Source: an uncultured archaeon
GTDB lineage: Archaea; Nanobdellota; Nanobdellia; Woesearchaeales; CAIVOO01
Length of the DNA stretch: 20,098 nt
Assembly (NCBI GenBank): GCA_903907555.1
Contig: CAIVOO010000072.1
Location: 1 to 20,098, forward strand
Reading direction: 5' to 3'
In this document: piece by piece, positions 6,399 to 14,072 of the stretch
How the letters are laid out: each line of letters starts with the position of its first letter
How positions within the stretch are numbered: the first letter of the stretch is position 1
Made by a program: the position numbers and the translations under genes
The notes under the pieces: model-generated
The model's input: only the letters and a program-made list of their open reading frames with translations
Database searches by the model: none
Told to the model about the DNA's origin: nothing

Positions 6399-7183
6399 TT
6401 GAGAGAAAATTTGTCACGCAAAGGATTAAGGATTTCATGATTCAGGAATACATACTTAAGTCAATATCAAAATCCGGAATCAGCCACACAAGAATGCAGC
6501 TGACCCCTCTCGGAGAAAAAATAATAGTCTATTCATCAAGGCCAGGCCTTGTTGTTGGAAAGAGCGGAAAGAACATACAGAAACTGACTCATGATCTAAA
6601 AACAAAATTCAACCTGGAAAATCCTCAGATTGAACTCAGCGAAATAGATGATCCGAGATTAGAGCCTCAGATTGTTGCTGACAGGATGGCATCAAGCCTT
6701 GAGCAGTTCGGCTCAAAGAATTTCAAAGGAACTATGCATAGGGCAGTCCAGGACTGCATGTCAGCAGGAGCGCTTGGTGTGGAGATTGTGCTCGGCGGAA
6801 AAATCCCGAGCAGCAGAGCAAAATCGTGGAGAGTCCTTTCAGGATACATGAAAAAATGCGGGGATGTAAGCATATCGCAAGTCAAGAAAGCGTACAGCAC
6901 AGCATTGCTGAAGACAGGAGTTATAGGATTAAAGGTAAGCATAATGCCTCCTGGAGTAGTGCTTCCTGACGCAGTCAAAATCAGAACAGAAGAAGAGCTT
7001 AAAGAGCTCAACAAGCCGGAGATAAAAGAAGGCAAGGAAGAGAAGAAAGCAGAGAAGACGGAAGAAAAGCCCAAGAGAAAAAGGGCTCCGAAGAAAAAAG
7101 AAGTGAAAGAAGAGCCAAAACCGGAAGCAAAAGAAGAAGTTAAAAAAGAAGAAGTCAAGGAAGAAGTAAAAAATGAAAGCTAA
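6395..7183 (+). CDS. rps3: Small subunit ribosomal protein uS3 with long charged tail
   Basis: 30S protein at the mRNA entry site. It has 262 residues. The KH domain with GxxG loop is visible as VVGKSGKNIQKL (residues 53-64), followed by the C-terminal uS3 domain (about 90-190) with ALGVEIVLGGKIPSSRAK. From about residue 198 to the end the protein is a lysine/glutamate/proline tail of about 65 residues that is low in sequence complexity. The ATG overlaps the uL22 stop (ATGA), with GGAG eight bases upstream. The tail is likely disordered and its role is unknown. Confidence 0.96.
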   Translation: MIERKFVTQRIKDFMIQEYILKSISKSGISHTRMQLTPLGEKIIVYSSRPGLVVGKSGKNIQKLTHDLKTKFNLENPQIELSEIDDPRLEPQIVADRMASSLEQFGSKNFKGTMHRAVQDCMSAGALGVEIVLGGKIPSSRAKSWRVLSGYMKKCGDVSISQVKKAYSTALLKTGVIGLKVSIMPPGVVLPDAVKIRTEEELKELNKPEIKEGKEEKKAEKTEEKPKRKRAPKKKEVKEEPKPEAKEEVKKEEVKEEVKNES

Positions 7184-7388
7184 AGAACTGGCAGGACTTG
7201 AAATGGGAGACCTTAAAACAAGGCTCGCAGAGCTTGAGAAGGAGCTTATCAAGCTGAATGCCCAAGTGGCCACAGGAACAATGCCCAAAAGCCCAGGCCA
7301 GATAAGAAGCACAAAGAAAACAATCGCGAGAATAATCACAATCTTAAAACAAAAGGAAAAAACCAAGGAGGCTAAGAAAACCAAATGA
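7173..7388 (+). CDS. rpl29: Large subunit ribosomal protein uL29
   Basis: A two-helix 50S protein near the tunnel exit. Its 71 residues are the family length. Seen: MKAKELAGLEMGDLKTRLAE helix, then LIKLNAQVATGTMPKSPGQI, then RSTKKTIARIITIL. It overlaps the end of uS3 by 11 bases in another frame, so its translation is likely coupled to uS3. Confidence 0.95.
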   Translation: MKAKELAGLEMGDLKTRLAELEKELIKLNAQVATGTMPKSPGQIRSTKKTIARIITILKQKEKTKEAKKTK

Positions 7389-7693
7389 GTGCAATATGCT
7401 CAACTTGTGGATTACCAAAAGAGCTGTGTGCATGCGAGACAATAGCGAAAGAAAGCCAGAAAATAACTGTGAGTCTCGATAAAAAACGATTCGGAAAGGA
7501 ATACACTGTCATCAACGGCATTGATTTGAAGCAAATTGATGCCAAGGAGCTCGTGAAGAAGCTCAAGAATTCCCTTGCGTGCGGAGGCACGATAAAAGAA
7601 GGAAGGATTGAACTTCAGGGCGATCATAGGAAAAGCATGCGTAAGGTGCTTACGGATGCAGGGTTCGCGCCTCATACAATAGAAGTGTTATGA
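7385..7693 (+). CDS. Translation initiation factor aIF1 (SUI1 family)
   Basis: Initiation factor that binds the 30S P-site and monitors start-codon selection. It has 102 residues. The N-terminal CSTCGLPKELCAC zinc-like knuckle (Cys 5, 8, 15, 17) is typical of archaeal aIF1. The SUI1 core follows, with LACGGTIKEGRIELQGDHR as key block (about residues 65-83) and VLTDAGF near the end. It overlaps uL29 by an ATGA junction and has GGAGG about 13 bases upstream. Its place between uL29 and Rpp29 is the standard euryarchaeal order. Confidence 0.95.
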   Translation: MSAICSTCGLPKELCACETIAKESQKITVSLDKKRFGKEYTVINGIDLKQIDAKELVKKLKNSLACGGTIKEGRIELQGDHRKSMRKVLTDAGFAPHTIEVL

Positions 7694-7929
7694 AGCGCAC
7701 ATCAAAAGAGCAGCTGATTGGAAAGGCTGCCACAATCGTGAAGGCGAATAACAAATCAAATGTTGGATTTGCTGGAAAGATTGTTGATGAGACAAAGTAC
7801 ACAATCACGCTCCTGACGAAAAAGGGAGAAAAGAAATTCGTCAAGAGCCAAATCGCGCTTGAGACAGGCGAAAAAATAATCCAGGGAGAAGAGCTTGTCG
7901 GAAGGATTGAAGAGCGCCTGAAAAAGTGA
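7690..7929 (+). CDS. rnp1: RNase P protein component 1 (Rpp29/Pop4 homolog)
   Basis: Protein subunit of archaeal RNase P, which trims the 5' ends of precursor tRNAs; with Rpp21 it binds the specificity domain of the RNA. It has 79 residues, slightly short for the family. The Sm-like beta-barrel is recognised from IGKAATIVKANNKSNVGFAG, IVDETKYTITLLTKKGEKKF and a final IIQGEELVGRIEERL. It overlaps aIF1 by an ATGA junction. Identification rests on length, beta pattern and conserved operon position. Confidence 0.88.
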   Translation: MKRTSKEQLIGKAATIVKANNKSNVGFAGKIVDETKYTITLLTKKGEKKFVKSQIALETGEKIIQGEELVGRIEERLKK

Positions 7930-7934
7930 AAATC

Positions 7935-8261
7935 ATGGAAAAAGCAAAAAACATCGGAATGAAAACAGAAGCTCCAAAAGGAGCATGCACTGACAAGAAA
8001 TGCCCTTATCATGGAAATGTCCAGATACGAGGAAGGATATTCCAGGGACTTGTAACAAATGCAAAAGTTGCCAGAAGCGTTTCAGTAGAATGGGACAGGC
8101 TCAAGTTCCTACCAAAGTATGAGAGGTATGAAAAGAAAAAGACAAGGATTCACGCTCACAATCCGCCGTGCATAGACGCAAAGGCTGGAGACAAGGTCAC
8201 AATAGCTGAGTGCAGGCCGCTCAGCAAGACAAAAAATTTCGTTATTGTAGAGAAGCTGTAA
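7935..8261 (+). CDS. rps17: Small subunit ribosomal protein uS17
   Basis: Primary 16S rRNA binding protein of the 30S body. From the ATG at 7935 it has 108 residues. Typical archaeal features are CTDKKCPYHGNVQIRGRIF near the N-terminus, VEWDRLKFLPKYERYEKKK in the middle and VTIAECRPLSKTKNFVIVEK at the end. An in-frame GTG at 7926, overlapping the Rpp29 stop, would add three residues (MKI). The ATG is preferred because those residues are not conserved, but coupling through GTGA is possible. Confidence 0.95.
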   Translation: MEKAKNIGMKTEAPKGACTDKKCPYHGNVQIRGRIFQGLVTNAKVARSVSVEWDRLKFLPKYERYEKKKTRIHAHNPPCIDAKAGDKVTIAECRPLSKTKNFVIVEKL

Positions 8262-8262
8262 A

Positions 8263-8664
8263 ATGTTAGGACTAAAATCGAGGATACCGAAAGCATTGCC
8301 CCACGGCGCGTGGGTAGACGCATGCGACAATTCAGGAGCGAAGGTAGTCAAGATAGTCTCAGTCATAGGCCACAAGACAACAAAAGGAAGATACCAAGAA
8401 GCTGCGGTTGGCGATTTAATCTTGGTGGCAGTCAAGAGCGGAAAGCCTGAAATGAGAAAGCAGGTTGTCTACGCTGTTGTCGTGCGCCAGAAGAAAGAAT
8501 TCAGAAGGGCAGACGGGATGCGTGTCAAGTTCGAAGACAACGCAGTAGTCGTGTGCAAGGATGAAAAAGGAAATCCGAAAGGAACAATATTCAAGGGGCC
8601 GATTGCAAAGGAAGTTGTCGAAAGATGGCCTGCGATTGCAAAGGTAGCGAGCGTGATTGTGTAA
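8263..8664 (+). CDS. rpl14: Large subunit ribosomal protein uL14
   Basis: 50S protein at the subunit interface, forming bridges to the 30S. Its 133 residues are the archaeal length. Typical blocks are VDACDNSGAKVVKIVSVIG, VGDLILVAVKSGKPEMRKQ, YAVVVRQKKEFRRADGMRV and FEDNAVVV; the end reads GPIAKEVVERWPAIAKVAS. It starts one base after the uS17 stop (TAAAATG). Confidence 0.97.
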   Translation: MLGLKSRIPKALPHGAWVDACDNSGAKVVKIVSVIGHKTTKGRYQEAAVGDLILVAVKSGKPEMRKQVVYAVVVRQKKEFRRADGMRVKFEDNAVVVCKDEKGNPKGTIFKGPIAKEVVERWPAIAKVASVIV

Positions 8665-8665
8665 A

Positions 8666-9040
8666 ATGATAGAATTTTCAAAAACATGGAAATCGAGCAG
8701 CAAGCCGAAGAAGCAGAGGAAGTACATAGCAAACCTGCCAATGCATCTTAGGAAGAAAAGATTGTCTGCGCATCTTTCAAAAGAGCTTCAGGAGAAATAC
8801 AAAAAAAGAAACATAACAATCAGGAAGGGCGATAAAGTCAAGATTGTGAGAGGGCAGTTCAAGGGCAAGACAGGGGCTGTCACAGTTGTGAACACAAAGC
8901 TTGGAAGAATATTTGTCGACGGAATTGACAGAAACAAGATTGATGGAAGCAAGTCATTTTTCAAGATACACCCTTCAAATGTCATAATAACAAGCATGAA
9001 TACAGAAGACAAGAAAAGAATAAAATCAAAGGAGAAGTAA
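8666..9040 (+). CDS. rpl24: Large subunit ribosomal protein uL24
   Basis: Assembly-initiating 50S protein near the tunnel exit. From the ATG at 8666 it has 124 residues. Typical archaeal N-terminal part includes QRKYIANLPMHLRKKRLSAH and the KOW domain reads RKGDKVKIVRGQFKGKTG. It ends in a basic tail. A TTG three codons upstream (8657) lies inside uL14 and is rejected in favour of the TAAAATG junction. Confidence 0.96.
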   Translation: MIEFSKTWKSSSKPKKQRKYIANLPMHLRKKRLSAHLSKELQEKYKKRNITIRKGDKVKIVRGQFKGKTGAVTVVNTKLGRIFVDGIDRNKIDGSKSFFKIHPSNVIITSMNTEDKKRIKSKEK

Positions 9041-9041
9041 A

Positions 9042-9719
9042 ATGCCAAAGAATCATCTTAAAAGAATAAGCGTGCCAAGGACCTGGCTGATCGAGAGAAA
9101 GAGAAACACTTGGATAACAAGGCCAAACTGCGGAGCGCATTCATTAAGCCAGGGAACATCAGTAAACACCCTGTTGAAGGAGATGCTTGAATTTGCAAAG
9201 ACATCAAGGGATGTCAAGAACATAGTTTACAAGAAAACTGTTCTTGTTGACGGAAAGAAGATTGACGACTTCAGGTTTAATGTCGGATTAATGGATGTAA
9301 TAGAATTCCCGGACATCAAAGAGTCTTACAGGATAATAATCAACAAGCAAAACAAGTTAGTTGCTATCAAAAATACTCACAGCGAAAAGCCGTGCAAGAT
9401 AGTTGGAAAGAAGAAGATTGGAAAACTTTTCCAGCTGAATCTTTTTGACGGAAAGAACATACTCACAGACAACAACGACTACAAGGTGAATGACACAATC
9501 GTCATAACACTGCCTGACAACAAGATAAAATCACATCTGCCTTTCAAAACAGACATGCTCGGCTACCTCACTGGCGGGAACCATGTGGGAGAGGTTGGAA
9601 ACATTGAGCACATAGACCGGGAAAATGTAAGATTAAAGACAGAGAACGAGACGTTCGAGACAAAAAAAGAATATGTCTTTGTTATAGGAAAGGATAAGCC
9701 AGCAATCAACTTAACATGA
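9042..9719 (+). CDS. rps4e: Small subunit ribosomal protein eS4
   Basis: Archaeal/eukaryotic 30S protein with no bacterial equivalent at this locus. It has 225 residues. The N-terminus MPKNHLKRISVPRTWLIERK is diagnostic. An S4 RNA-binding domain lies at about 40-100 (KTVLVDGKKIDDFRFNVGLM) and a KOW-like segment at about 180-205 (GYLTGGNHVGEVGNIEHI). GGAG lies seven bases before the ATG, and the uL24 stop is one base upstream. Confidence 0.97.
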   Translation: MPKNHLKRISVPRTWLIERKRNTWITRPNCGAHSLSQGTSVNTLLKEMLEFAKTSRDVKNIVYKKTVLVDGKKIDDFRFNVGLMDVIEFPDIKESYRIIINKQNKLVAIKNTHSEKPCKIVGKKKIGKLFQLNLFDGKNILTDNNDYKVNDTIVITLPDNKIKSHLPFKTDMLGYLTGGNHVGEVGNIEHIDRENVRLKTENETFETKKEYVFVIGKDKPAINLT

Positions 9720-10237
9720 ACTCAATGAAAAATCTGCGGATAGCGAAAGTCACACTTAATGTCGGCGCTGGAAAAAGCCAGGACCGACTTGACAAGGGAA
9801 TCAAGCTAATCAAGATGCTTACAGGCATAGAGCCTGTGAAGACAGTCACTCAGAAAAGATTGGCAGCCTGGGGATTAAGGCCAGGACTTCCAATAGGATG
9901 CAAAGTCACCCTGAGAGGAGAGCCTGCAAAATCAATAATGAAAAGAATGCTTGAGGCAAGGGATAACAAACTGACATACAGCCACATTGACAATGAAGGA
10001 AACGTGGCTTTTGGACTGCATGAGTACATTGACATTCCAGAAGCGAGGTATGATCCTGAAATAGGAATAATGGGATTGCAGCTTTGCGCAACAATCGAAA
10101 GGCCTGGCTACAGGATAAAAAACAGAAAACTGCGCCAGAAATCAGTGCCTGCCAAGCACAGAATTAAGAAAGAGGAAGTTATAGAGTTCCTCAAGAAAGA
10201 ATTTGAAGTCAAATTCGAGGAGGAAGAGTCAGCATGA
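9716..10237 (+). CDS. rpl5: Large subunit ribosomal protein uL5
   Basis: 5S rRNA-binding protein of the central protuberance that contacts P-site tRNA. It has 173 residues. Typical segments are IAKVTLNVGAGKSQDRLDKG, TVTQKRLAAWGLRPGLPIGC, AFGLHEYIDIPEARYDPEIG and MGLQLCATIERPGYRIKNRK. The start overlaps the eS4 stop (ATGA). A second ATG at 9725 is a possible start (170 residues); conservation begins just after it, so both are plausible. Confidence 0.96.
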   Translation: MNSMKNLRIAKVTLNVGAGKSQDRLDKGIKLIKMLTGIEPVKTVTQKRLAAWGLRPGLPIGCKVTLRGEPAKSIMKRMLEARDNKLTYSHIDNEGNVAFGLHEYIDIPEARYDPEIGIMGLQLCATIERPGYRIKNRKLRQKSVPAKHRIKKEEVIEFLKKEFEVKFEEEESA

Positions 10238-10464
10238 CCACAAGCAATTACACTAAAATATTCAACCAGCTTCAGGCGAAGCCCATTAAGATGCAGAAGT
10301 ATCTTAAGCACAGCACTCCGAAGAAGAGAAGCTGCGGGCTTGCAAACAGGAAATGCAAGCGCTGCGGAAGAATCGGCGGGCACATAAGCAAATATGGATT
10401 GGATTTTTGCAGGCACTGCTTCAGGGAAATAGCGCCGCAGCTCGGATTCAAGCAGTATAGTTGA
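10234..10464 (+). CDS. rps14: Small subunit ribosomal protein uS14 (zinc form) with N-terminal extension
   Basis: 30S head protein that binds zinc. It has 76 residues with the zinc ligands Cys41, Cys44, Cys59 and Cys62 (CKRCG and CRHCF). The family in archaea is about 50-57 residues, so the first 20 or so residues (MTTSNYTKIFNQLQAKPIK) are an extension. An internal ATG at 10291 would give the usual length. The upstream start is preferred because it overlaps the uL5 stop (ATGA) and has GAGGAGG upstream in the end of uL5. Confidence 0.93.
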   Translation: MTTSNYTKIFNQLQAKPIKMQKYLKHSTPKKRSCGLANRKCKRCGRIGGHISKYGLDFCRHCFREIAPQLGFKQYS

Positions 10465-10471
10465 GGATAAA

Positions 10472-10864
10472 ATGACACTTAATGACCCATTAGCAAATGC
10501 ATTATCAACAATAATTAATAGTGATAAGGTTGGAAAAAAGGAAGTAATGATAAAACCGACATCAATCGTGATAAAGAGAGTTCTCCAGCTGATGCAGGAC
10601 AACCAGTATGTTGGCTCGTTCATAGAAGTTGAGGATACAAAAGGAAATTATCTTGCGCTAAATTTGCTCGGAAATCTAAACAACTGCAGCGTAATAAAGC
10701 CAAGACATGCAGTTTCCAAGGATGATTTTGAGAAATTCGAGAAAAGATTTTTGCCAGCCAAGAATTTCGGAATGCTCATAGTATCGACGCCTCAGGGCAT
10801 AATGACCCACACAGAGGCAAAAGAGAAAAAAATCGGCGGAAAGCTGCTGGCATACTGCTACTAA
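10472..10864 (+). CDS. rps8: Small subunit ribosomal protein uS8
   Basis: 30S central-domain protein that binds helix 21 of 16S rRNA. Its 130 residues are the archaeal length. Typical blocks are NDPLANALSTIINSDKVGKK, RVLQLMQDNQYVGSFIEVED and the C-terminal GMLIVSTPQGIMTHTEAKEK followed by GGKLLAYCY. GAGGAT lies just upstream, seven bases after the uS14 stop. Confidence 0.97.
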   Translation: MTLNDPLANALSTIINSDKVGKKEVMIKPTSIVIKRVLQLMQDNQYVGSFIEVEDTKGNYLALNLLGNLNNCSVIKPRHAVSKDDFEKFEKRFLPAKNFGMLIVSTPQGIMTHTEAKEKKIGGKLLAYCY

Positions 10865-10866
10865 AC

Positions 10867-11397
10867 ATGAAAATCAAAGAGCTTAAAGAAACAGTGAACC
10901 TTGACGGAGCTACTGCATCATTCGCAGACAAGATTTTGTCAGTAAAAGGACCGACTGGAGAAATAAAGAGAAAATTCAACGAGACTGGAATGGAAATAAA
11001 GATTGATGACAACAAAATATTTGTCCAGTCAAAAAAAATCAACAAGCACCAGAAAATAAAAGTCTGCACAGCAGCAGCGCACATAAAAAACATGGTAAGG
11101 GGCGCAAAGCAGAAATTCGTATACAAGCTCAAGATATGCTCAGGACATTTCCCGATGAATGTCAGCGTGAGCGGAAACACTTTCACAATAAAGAACTTCC
11201 TGGGGGAGAAAGTCCCTAGGGAGATGAAATTCAACCAGACAGTTTCAGTAAAAATTTCAGGGGCAGAGGTTACTGTCGAAGGAAACGACCTGGAGCTTGC
11301 AGGGCAGACAGCTGCAGCAATCGAGCAGCTGACAAGAATAACAAACAGGGACAGGAGAATATTCCAGGATGGAGTATACATAACAAGCAAACCGTAA
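10867..11397 (+). CDS. rpl6: Large subunit ribosomal protein uL6
   Basis: 50S protein next to the factor-binding site. It has 176 residues, the archaeal length. Two repeated uL6 domains are visible: the first covers about residues 10-80 (LSVKGPTGEIKRKFNETGME, then KVCTAAAHIKNMVRGAKQKF) and the second about 85-170 (CSGHFPMNVSVSGNTFTIKN, FLGEKVPREMKF, VEGNDLELAGQTAAAIEQLT). The end NRDRRIFQDGVYIT is characteristic. It starts two bases after uS8. Confidence 0.97.
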   Translation: MKIKELKETVNLDGATASFADKILSVKGPTGEIKRKFNETGMEIKIDDNKIFVQSKKINKHQKIKVCTAAAHIKNMVRGAKQKFVYKLKICSGHFPMNVSVSGNTFTIKNFLGEKVPREMKFNQTVSVKISGAEVTVEGNDLELAGQTAAAIEQLTRITNRDRRIFQDGVYITSKP

Positions 11398-11398
11398 A

Positions 11399-11956
11399 AT
11401 GGCAAACGAAAACTTACTCAAGCTTAGAAAGCAGATAAAAAGCAGGAAGCCTGCATACAATAGAGAGGATTCCCACAAAAAGGCAAAGCTGGAGGGGCTT
11501 GGATGGAGAAGGCCGAAAGGGCACCATTCAAAGATGAGGCACGGCATCAAGGGAAAGAACAAGCTTATAGAAGTCGGCTATGGAAGCCCAAGAGCTGTAA
11601 AGGGCCTGCATAAATCAGGGCTTAGGGAAGTTCTCATACACAATGTCAATGAGCTTGAAAAGATAAAATCAAAAGAAGATGGTATTGTCATAGCATCTGT
11701 CGGATTAAGAAATAAGATGGACATAGTAAGAGAAGCTGAAAAGAAAAAACTCACAATCCTGAATTTGAAGAATCCTTCAGAATTCCTGAAGAAATCTGAA
11801 GAGCTCCTCAAGAGCAGGAAGGAATCTAAGCAGGAAGTCTCGAAAGAGAAAAAAGAAAAGAAGAGTGTCGAGAAAAAGGTTGAAGAGCTTAGTGAAGAGG
11901 AGAAAAAGATTCAGGAGAAGAAAGAGAAGGATAAGCTGTTGACCCAGAAGATGTGA
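11399..11956 (+). CDS. rpl32e: Large subunit ribosomal protein eL32 with charged C-terminal extension
   Basis: Archaeal/eukaryotic 50S protein. It has 185 residues. Core residues 1-128 contain WRRPKGHHSKMRHGIKGK, VEVGYGSPRAVKGLH-like GYGSPRAVKGLHKSGLREVL and IASVGLRNKMDIVREAEKKK. Residues from about 130 to the end are a lysine/glutamate-rich tail that is likely helical or disordered and is not part of the core fold. It starts one base after uL6 (TAAAATG). Confidence 0.95.
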   Translation: MANENLLKLRKQIKSRKPAYNREDSHKKAKLEGLGWRRPKGHHSKMRHGIKGKNKLIEVGYGSPRAVKGLHKSGLREVLIHNVNELEKIKSKEDGIVIASVGLRNKMDIVREAEKKKLTILNLKNPSEFLKKSEELLKSRKESKQEVSKEKKEKKSVEKKVEELSEEEKKIQEKKEKDKLLTQKM

Positions 11957-11962
11957 TGAAAG

Positions 11963-12412
11963 ATGAAACTTAATGTTCAAAAAAGATTGGCAGGAGAAGT
12001 GCTTAATTGCTCTCCGAAAAGGTGTTGGTTTGATGAAGAACACCTTGAGGACATAAAAGGAGCCATAACAAAAGCGGATATCGCATCCCTTGTCAATGAT
12101 GGAGTCATAGTTAAGATACAAAAAAAAGGAATATCAAGATTCAGGGCCAGAAAAATTGCAATGCAGAAAAAGAAGGGCAAGAGAAAAGGTGTTGGTTCAA
12201 GAAAAGGAAGGAAGACCGCAAGAACACCATCAAAGGAATCCTGGATAAACAGGGTAAGGCTTCAGAGAGAGTTCCTGCAATACCTGAAAACAAAGGGATT
12301 GATAACCCCGCAAGTTTTCAGAGATCTTTATATGAAATCCAAAGGCGGATTTTTCAGAAGCAAGAGGCACGTACAATTATACTTAGAAGAGAAGAGACTG
12401 GTACAGAAGTAA
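11963..12412 (+). CDS. rpl19e: Large subunit ribosomal protein eL19
   Basis: Archaeal/eukaryotic 50S protein with a long helix that reaches the subunit interface. Its 149 residues are the archaeal length. Typical blocks are LNVQKRLAGEVLNCSPKRCW, VIVKIQKKGISRFRARKIAM, KKGKRKGVGSRKGRKTARTP and YMKSKGGFFRSKRHVQLYL. It follows eL32 by six bases. Confidence 0.97.
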   Translation: MKLNVQKRLAGEVLNCSPKRCWFDEEHLEDIKGAITKADIASLVNDGVIVKIQKKGISRFRARKIAMQKKKGKRKGVGSRKGRKTARTPSKESWINRVRLQREFLQYLKTKGLITPQVFRDLYMKSKGGFFRSKRHVQLYLEEKRLVQK

Positions 12413-12413
12413 A

Positions 12414-12923
12414 ATGAAAAAAATAACAGCAACCTACAGGGTGGATTACAGGAGAAAAAGGCAGAGTAAGACTAATTACAGAAAGCGCCTGAACATCCTG
12501 AAGACAGAACACCCAAGACTTGTAATCAGGAAATACTCAAAGAATTTCATAGTCCAGCTTGTGCAGTACAGCCCTGACGGAGACAAAGTGCTTGCAGGAG
12601 CAAGCGCCAATAATTTAAGGAAGCTTGGCTGGAACGCAGGGACAGGAAACTCTCCAGCAGCATACCTGGTTGGTTACATAGTTGGAAAAGATGCTGTAAA
12701 GAAAAATCATAAGGAGGCAGTCCTTGATCTTGGATTGCAGGTATCCACAAAAGGCTCAAGAATTTACGCAGGGCTGAAAGGCGCCTTAGATGCAGGAATG
12801 AGCATAAATCACAATCCAGAAATGATTCCGAGCGAAGACAAAATCAATGGAAAGCAGATTGATGCTTACAAGAAGAGCGGACTATCAAAATTATTTCAGG
12901 AAGTTAAAGGAAAATTAAAGTGA
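12414..12923 (+). CDS. rpl18: Large subunit ribosomal protein uL18
   Basis: 5S rRNA-binding protein of the central protuberance. It has 169 residues. Typical archaeal blocks are YRVDYRRKRQSKTNYRKRL, RLVIRKYSKNFIVQLVQYSP, AAYLVGYIVGKDAVKK, VLDLGLQVSTKGSRIYAGLK and GALDAGMSINHNPEMIPSED. It starts one base after eL19 (TAAAATG). Confidence 0.97.
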   Translation: MKKITATYRVDYRRKRQSKTNYRKRLNILKTEHPRLVIRKYSKNFIVQLVQYSPDGDKVLAGASANNLRKLGWNAGTGNSPAAYLVGYIVGKDAVKKNHKEAVLDLGLQVSTKGSRIYAGLKGALDAGMSINHNPEMIPSEDKINGKQIDAYKKSGLSKLFQEVKGKLK

Positions 12924-12927
12924 GAAT

Positions 12928-13707
12928 ATGGAAACAGAAGAAAAGGATGTAATAATACCAGAACCAGAAGAAAAGATTGCTGCAGTTTCGAGAGATAAAT
13001 CCTCATTTGACATGCTAGCATGGCAGCCAAAAACTGCAATAGGCAAGAAAGTGAAGAGCGGGGAAATAACAGACATAGCACAGATATTTGATTCTGGCTC
13101 GATAATAAGAGAAGCTGAAATAGTCGATGCACTGCTTCAGAATATGGAGAATGATTTGCTATTGATAGGACAGGCAAAGGGAAAGTTCGGTGGAGGACAG
13201 AGAAGAGTATTCAGGCAGACCCAGAAGAAGACGAAAGAGGGAAACAAGCCACACTTCACAGCCCTTGCAGTTGTTGGAAACAAGAATGGATATGTTGGAA
13301 TAGGCTTAGGAAAAGCAAAGGAAACAGTTCCGGCAAGAGAAAAAGCCTATAGAAATGCAAAATTAAATCTGATAAAAATCATGCGCGGATGCGGCTCATG
13401 GGCATGCGGTTGCGGACAGTCGCACACAGTGCCTTTCAAAGTCAAGGGCAAGGCAGGCTCTGTAGAAGTTGAGCTTATGCCTGCTCCAAAAGGTTCAGGC
13501 CTTGTTATTGAGAAGGAATGCCAGAAGATTCTGACGCTCGCAGGCATCACAGATGTCTGGTCAAAATCTGACGGAAACACGACAACAAAGATGAATCTTG
13601 TGTTTGCATGCTTCAATGCATTAAAGAACTTGATGCACGTCAAAATAAATGAAAATTTGAAGAATAAATTAAGCATATGCGAAGGTAAGGCAGAAAATGT
13701 CAAGTAA
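12928..13707 (+). CDS. rps5: Small subunit ribosomal protein uS5
   Basis: 30S protein at the mRNA entry site that supports decoding accuracy. It has 259 residues, longer than most archaeal forms. The first 25 or so residues are an acidic extension (METEEKDVIIPEPEEK). Core features are SGEITDIAQIFDSGSIIREA, LLLIGQAKGKFGGGQRRVFR, the dsRBD block VGNKNGYVGIGLGKAKETVP and the C-terminal domain with LVIEKECQKILTLAGITDVW. It overlaps uL30 by 11 bases at its end. Confidence 0.96.
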   Translation: METEEKDVIIPEPEEKIAAVSRDKSSFDMLAWQPKTAIGKKVKSGEITDIAQIFDSGSIIREAEIVDALLQNMENDLLLIGQAKGKFGGGQRRVFRQTQKKTKEGNKPHFTALAVVGNKNGYVGIGLGKAKETVPAREKAYRNAKLNLIKIMRGCGSWACGCGQSHTVPFKVKGKAGSVEVELMPAPKGSGLVIEKECQKILTLAGITDVWSKSDGNTTTKMNLVFACFNALKNLMHVKINENLKNKLSICEGKAENVK

Positions 13708-14071
13708 AAAAGTAGCAGTAGTCAGGATTTGCGGTCAGACCAGACTAAATGAGAAGGTCAAACGAACTCTCACACTATTGAATCTGCACAGAAAATTCAG
13801 CTGCGCAGTTTTTGACAATACACCATCAGTAATGGGCATGCTCAAAAGGATTGAAACATTCATAACATATGGAGAGATAAGCGACGAAGTCTACAAAACA
13901 CTTGTCGAAAAGAGGGGGCAGAAAACCAAAGATGGATTGAAGCCTTTCTTCAGATTAAGCCCTCCATTGAAAGGATTTGAAAGAAAAGGGACAAAGCATC
14001 CATTTGCGATGGGCGGAGCCTGCGGCAACAGAGGAGACAAGATGGATGCGCTCTTGAAAAGGATGATATAA
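13697..14071 (+). CDS. rpl30: Large subunit ribosomal protein uL30
   Basis: 50S protein with 124 residues. Archaeal forms carry a C-terminal extension, and this one does so through residues 75-124 (KPFFRLSPPLKGFERKG, PFAMGGACGNRGDKMDALL). The N-terminal core shows VAVVRICGQTRLNEKVKRTL and MLKRIETFITYGEIS. The ATG lies inside the end of uS5, with AAGGT upstream. Confidence 0.95.
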   Translation: MSSKKVAVVRICGQTRLNEKVKRTLTLLNLHRKFSCAVFDNTPSVMGMLKRIETFITYGEISDEVYKTLVEKRGQKTKDGLKPFFRLSPPLKGFERKGTKHPFAMGGACGNRGDKMDALLKRMI

Positions 14072-14072
14072 A

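Noticed and set aside
10776..11405. 209-codon antisense frame across uL6
   Set aside because: It mirrors a lysine-rich ribosomal protein gene, has no start context or promoter, and uL6 on the other strand is certain.
11953..11990. Second box C/D sRNA at the eL32/eL19 junction
   Set aside because: GTGATGA is present, but no CTGA box follows at guide distance and there is no C'/D' pair.
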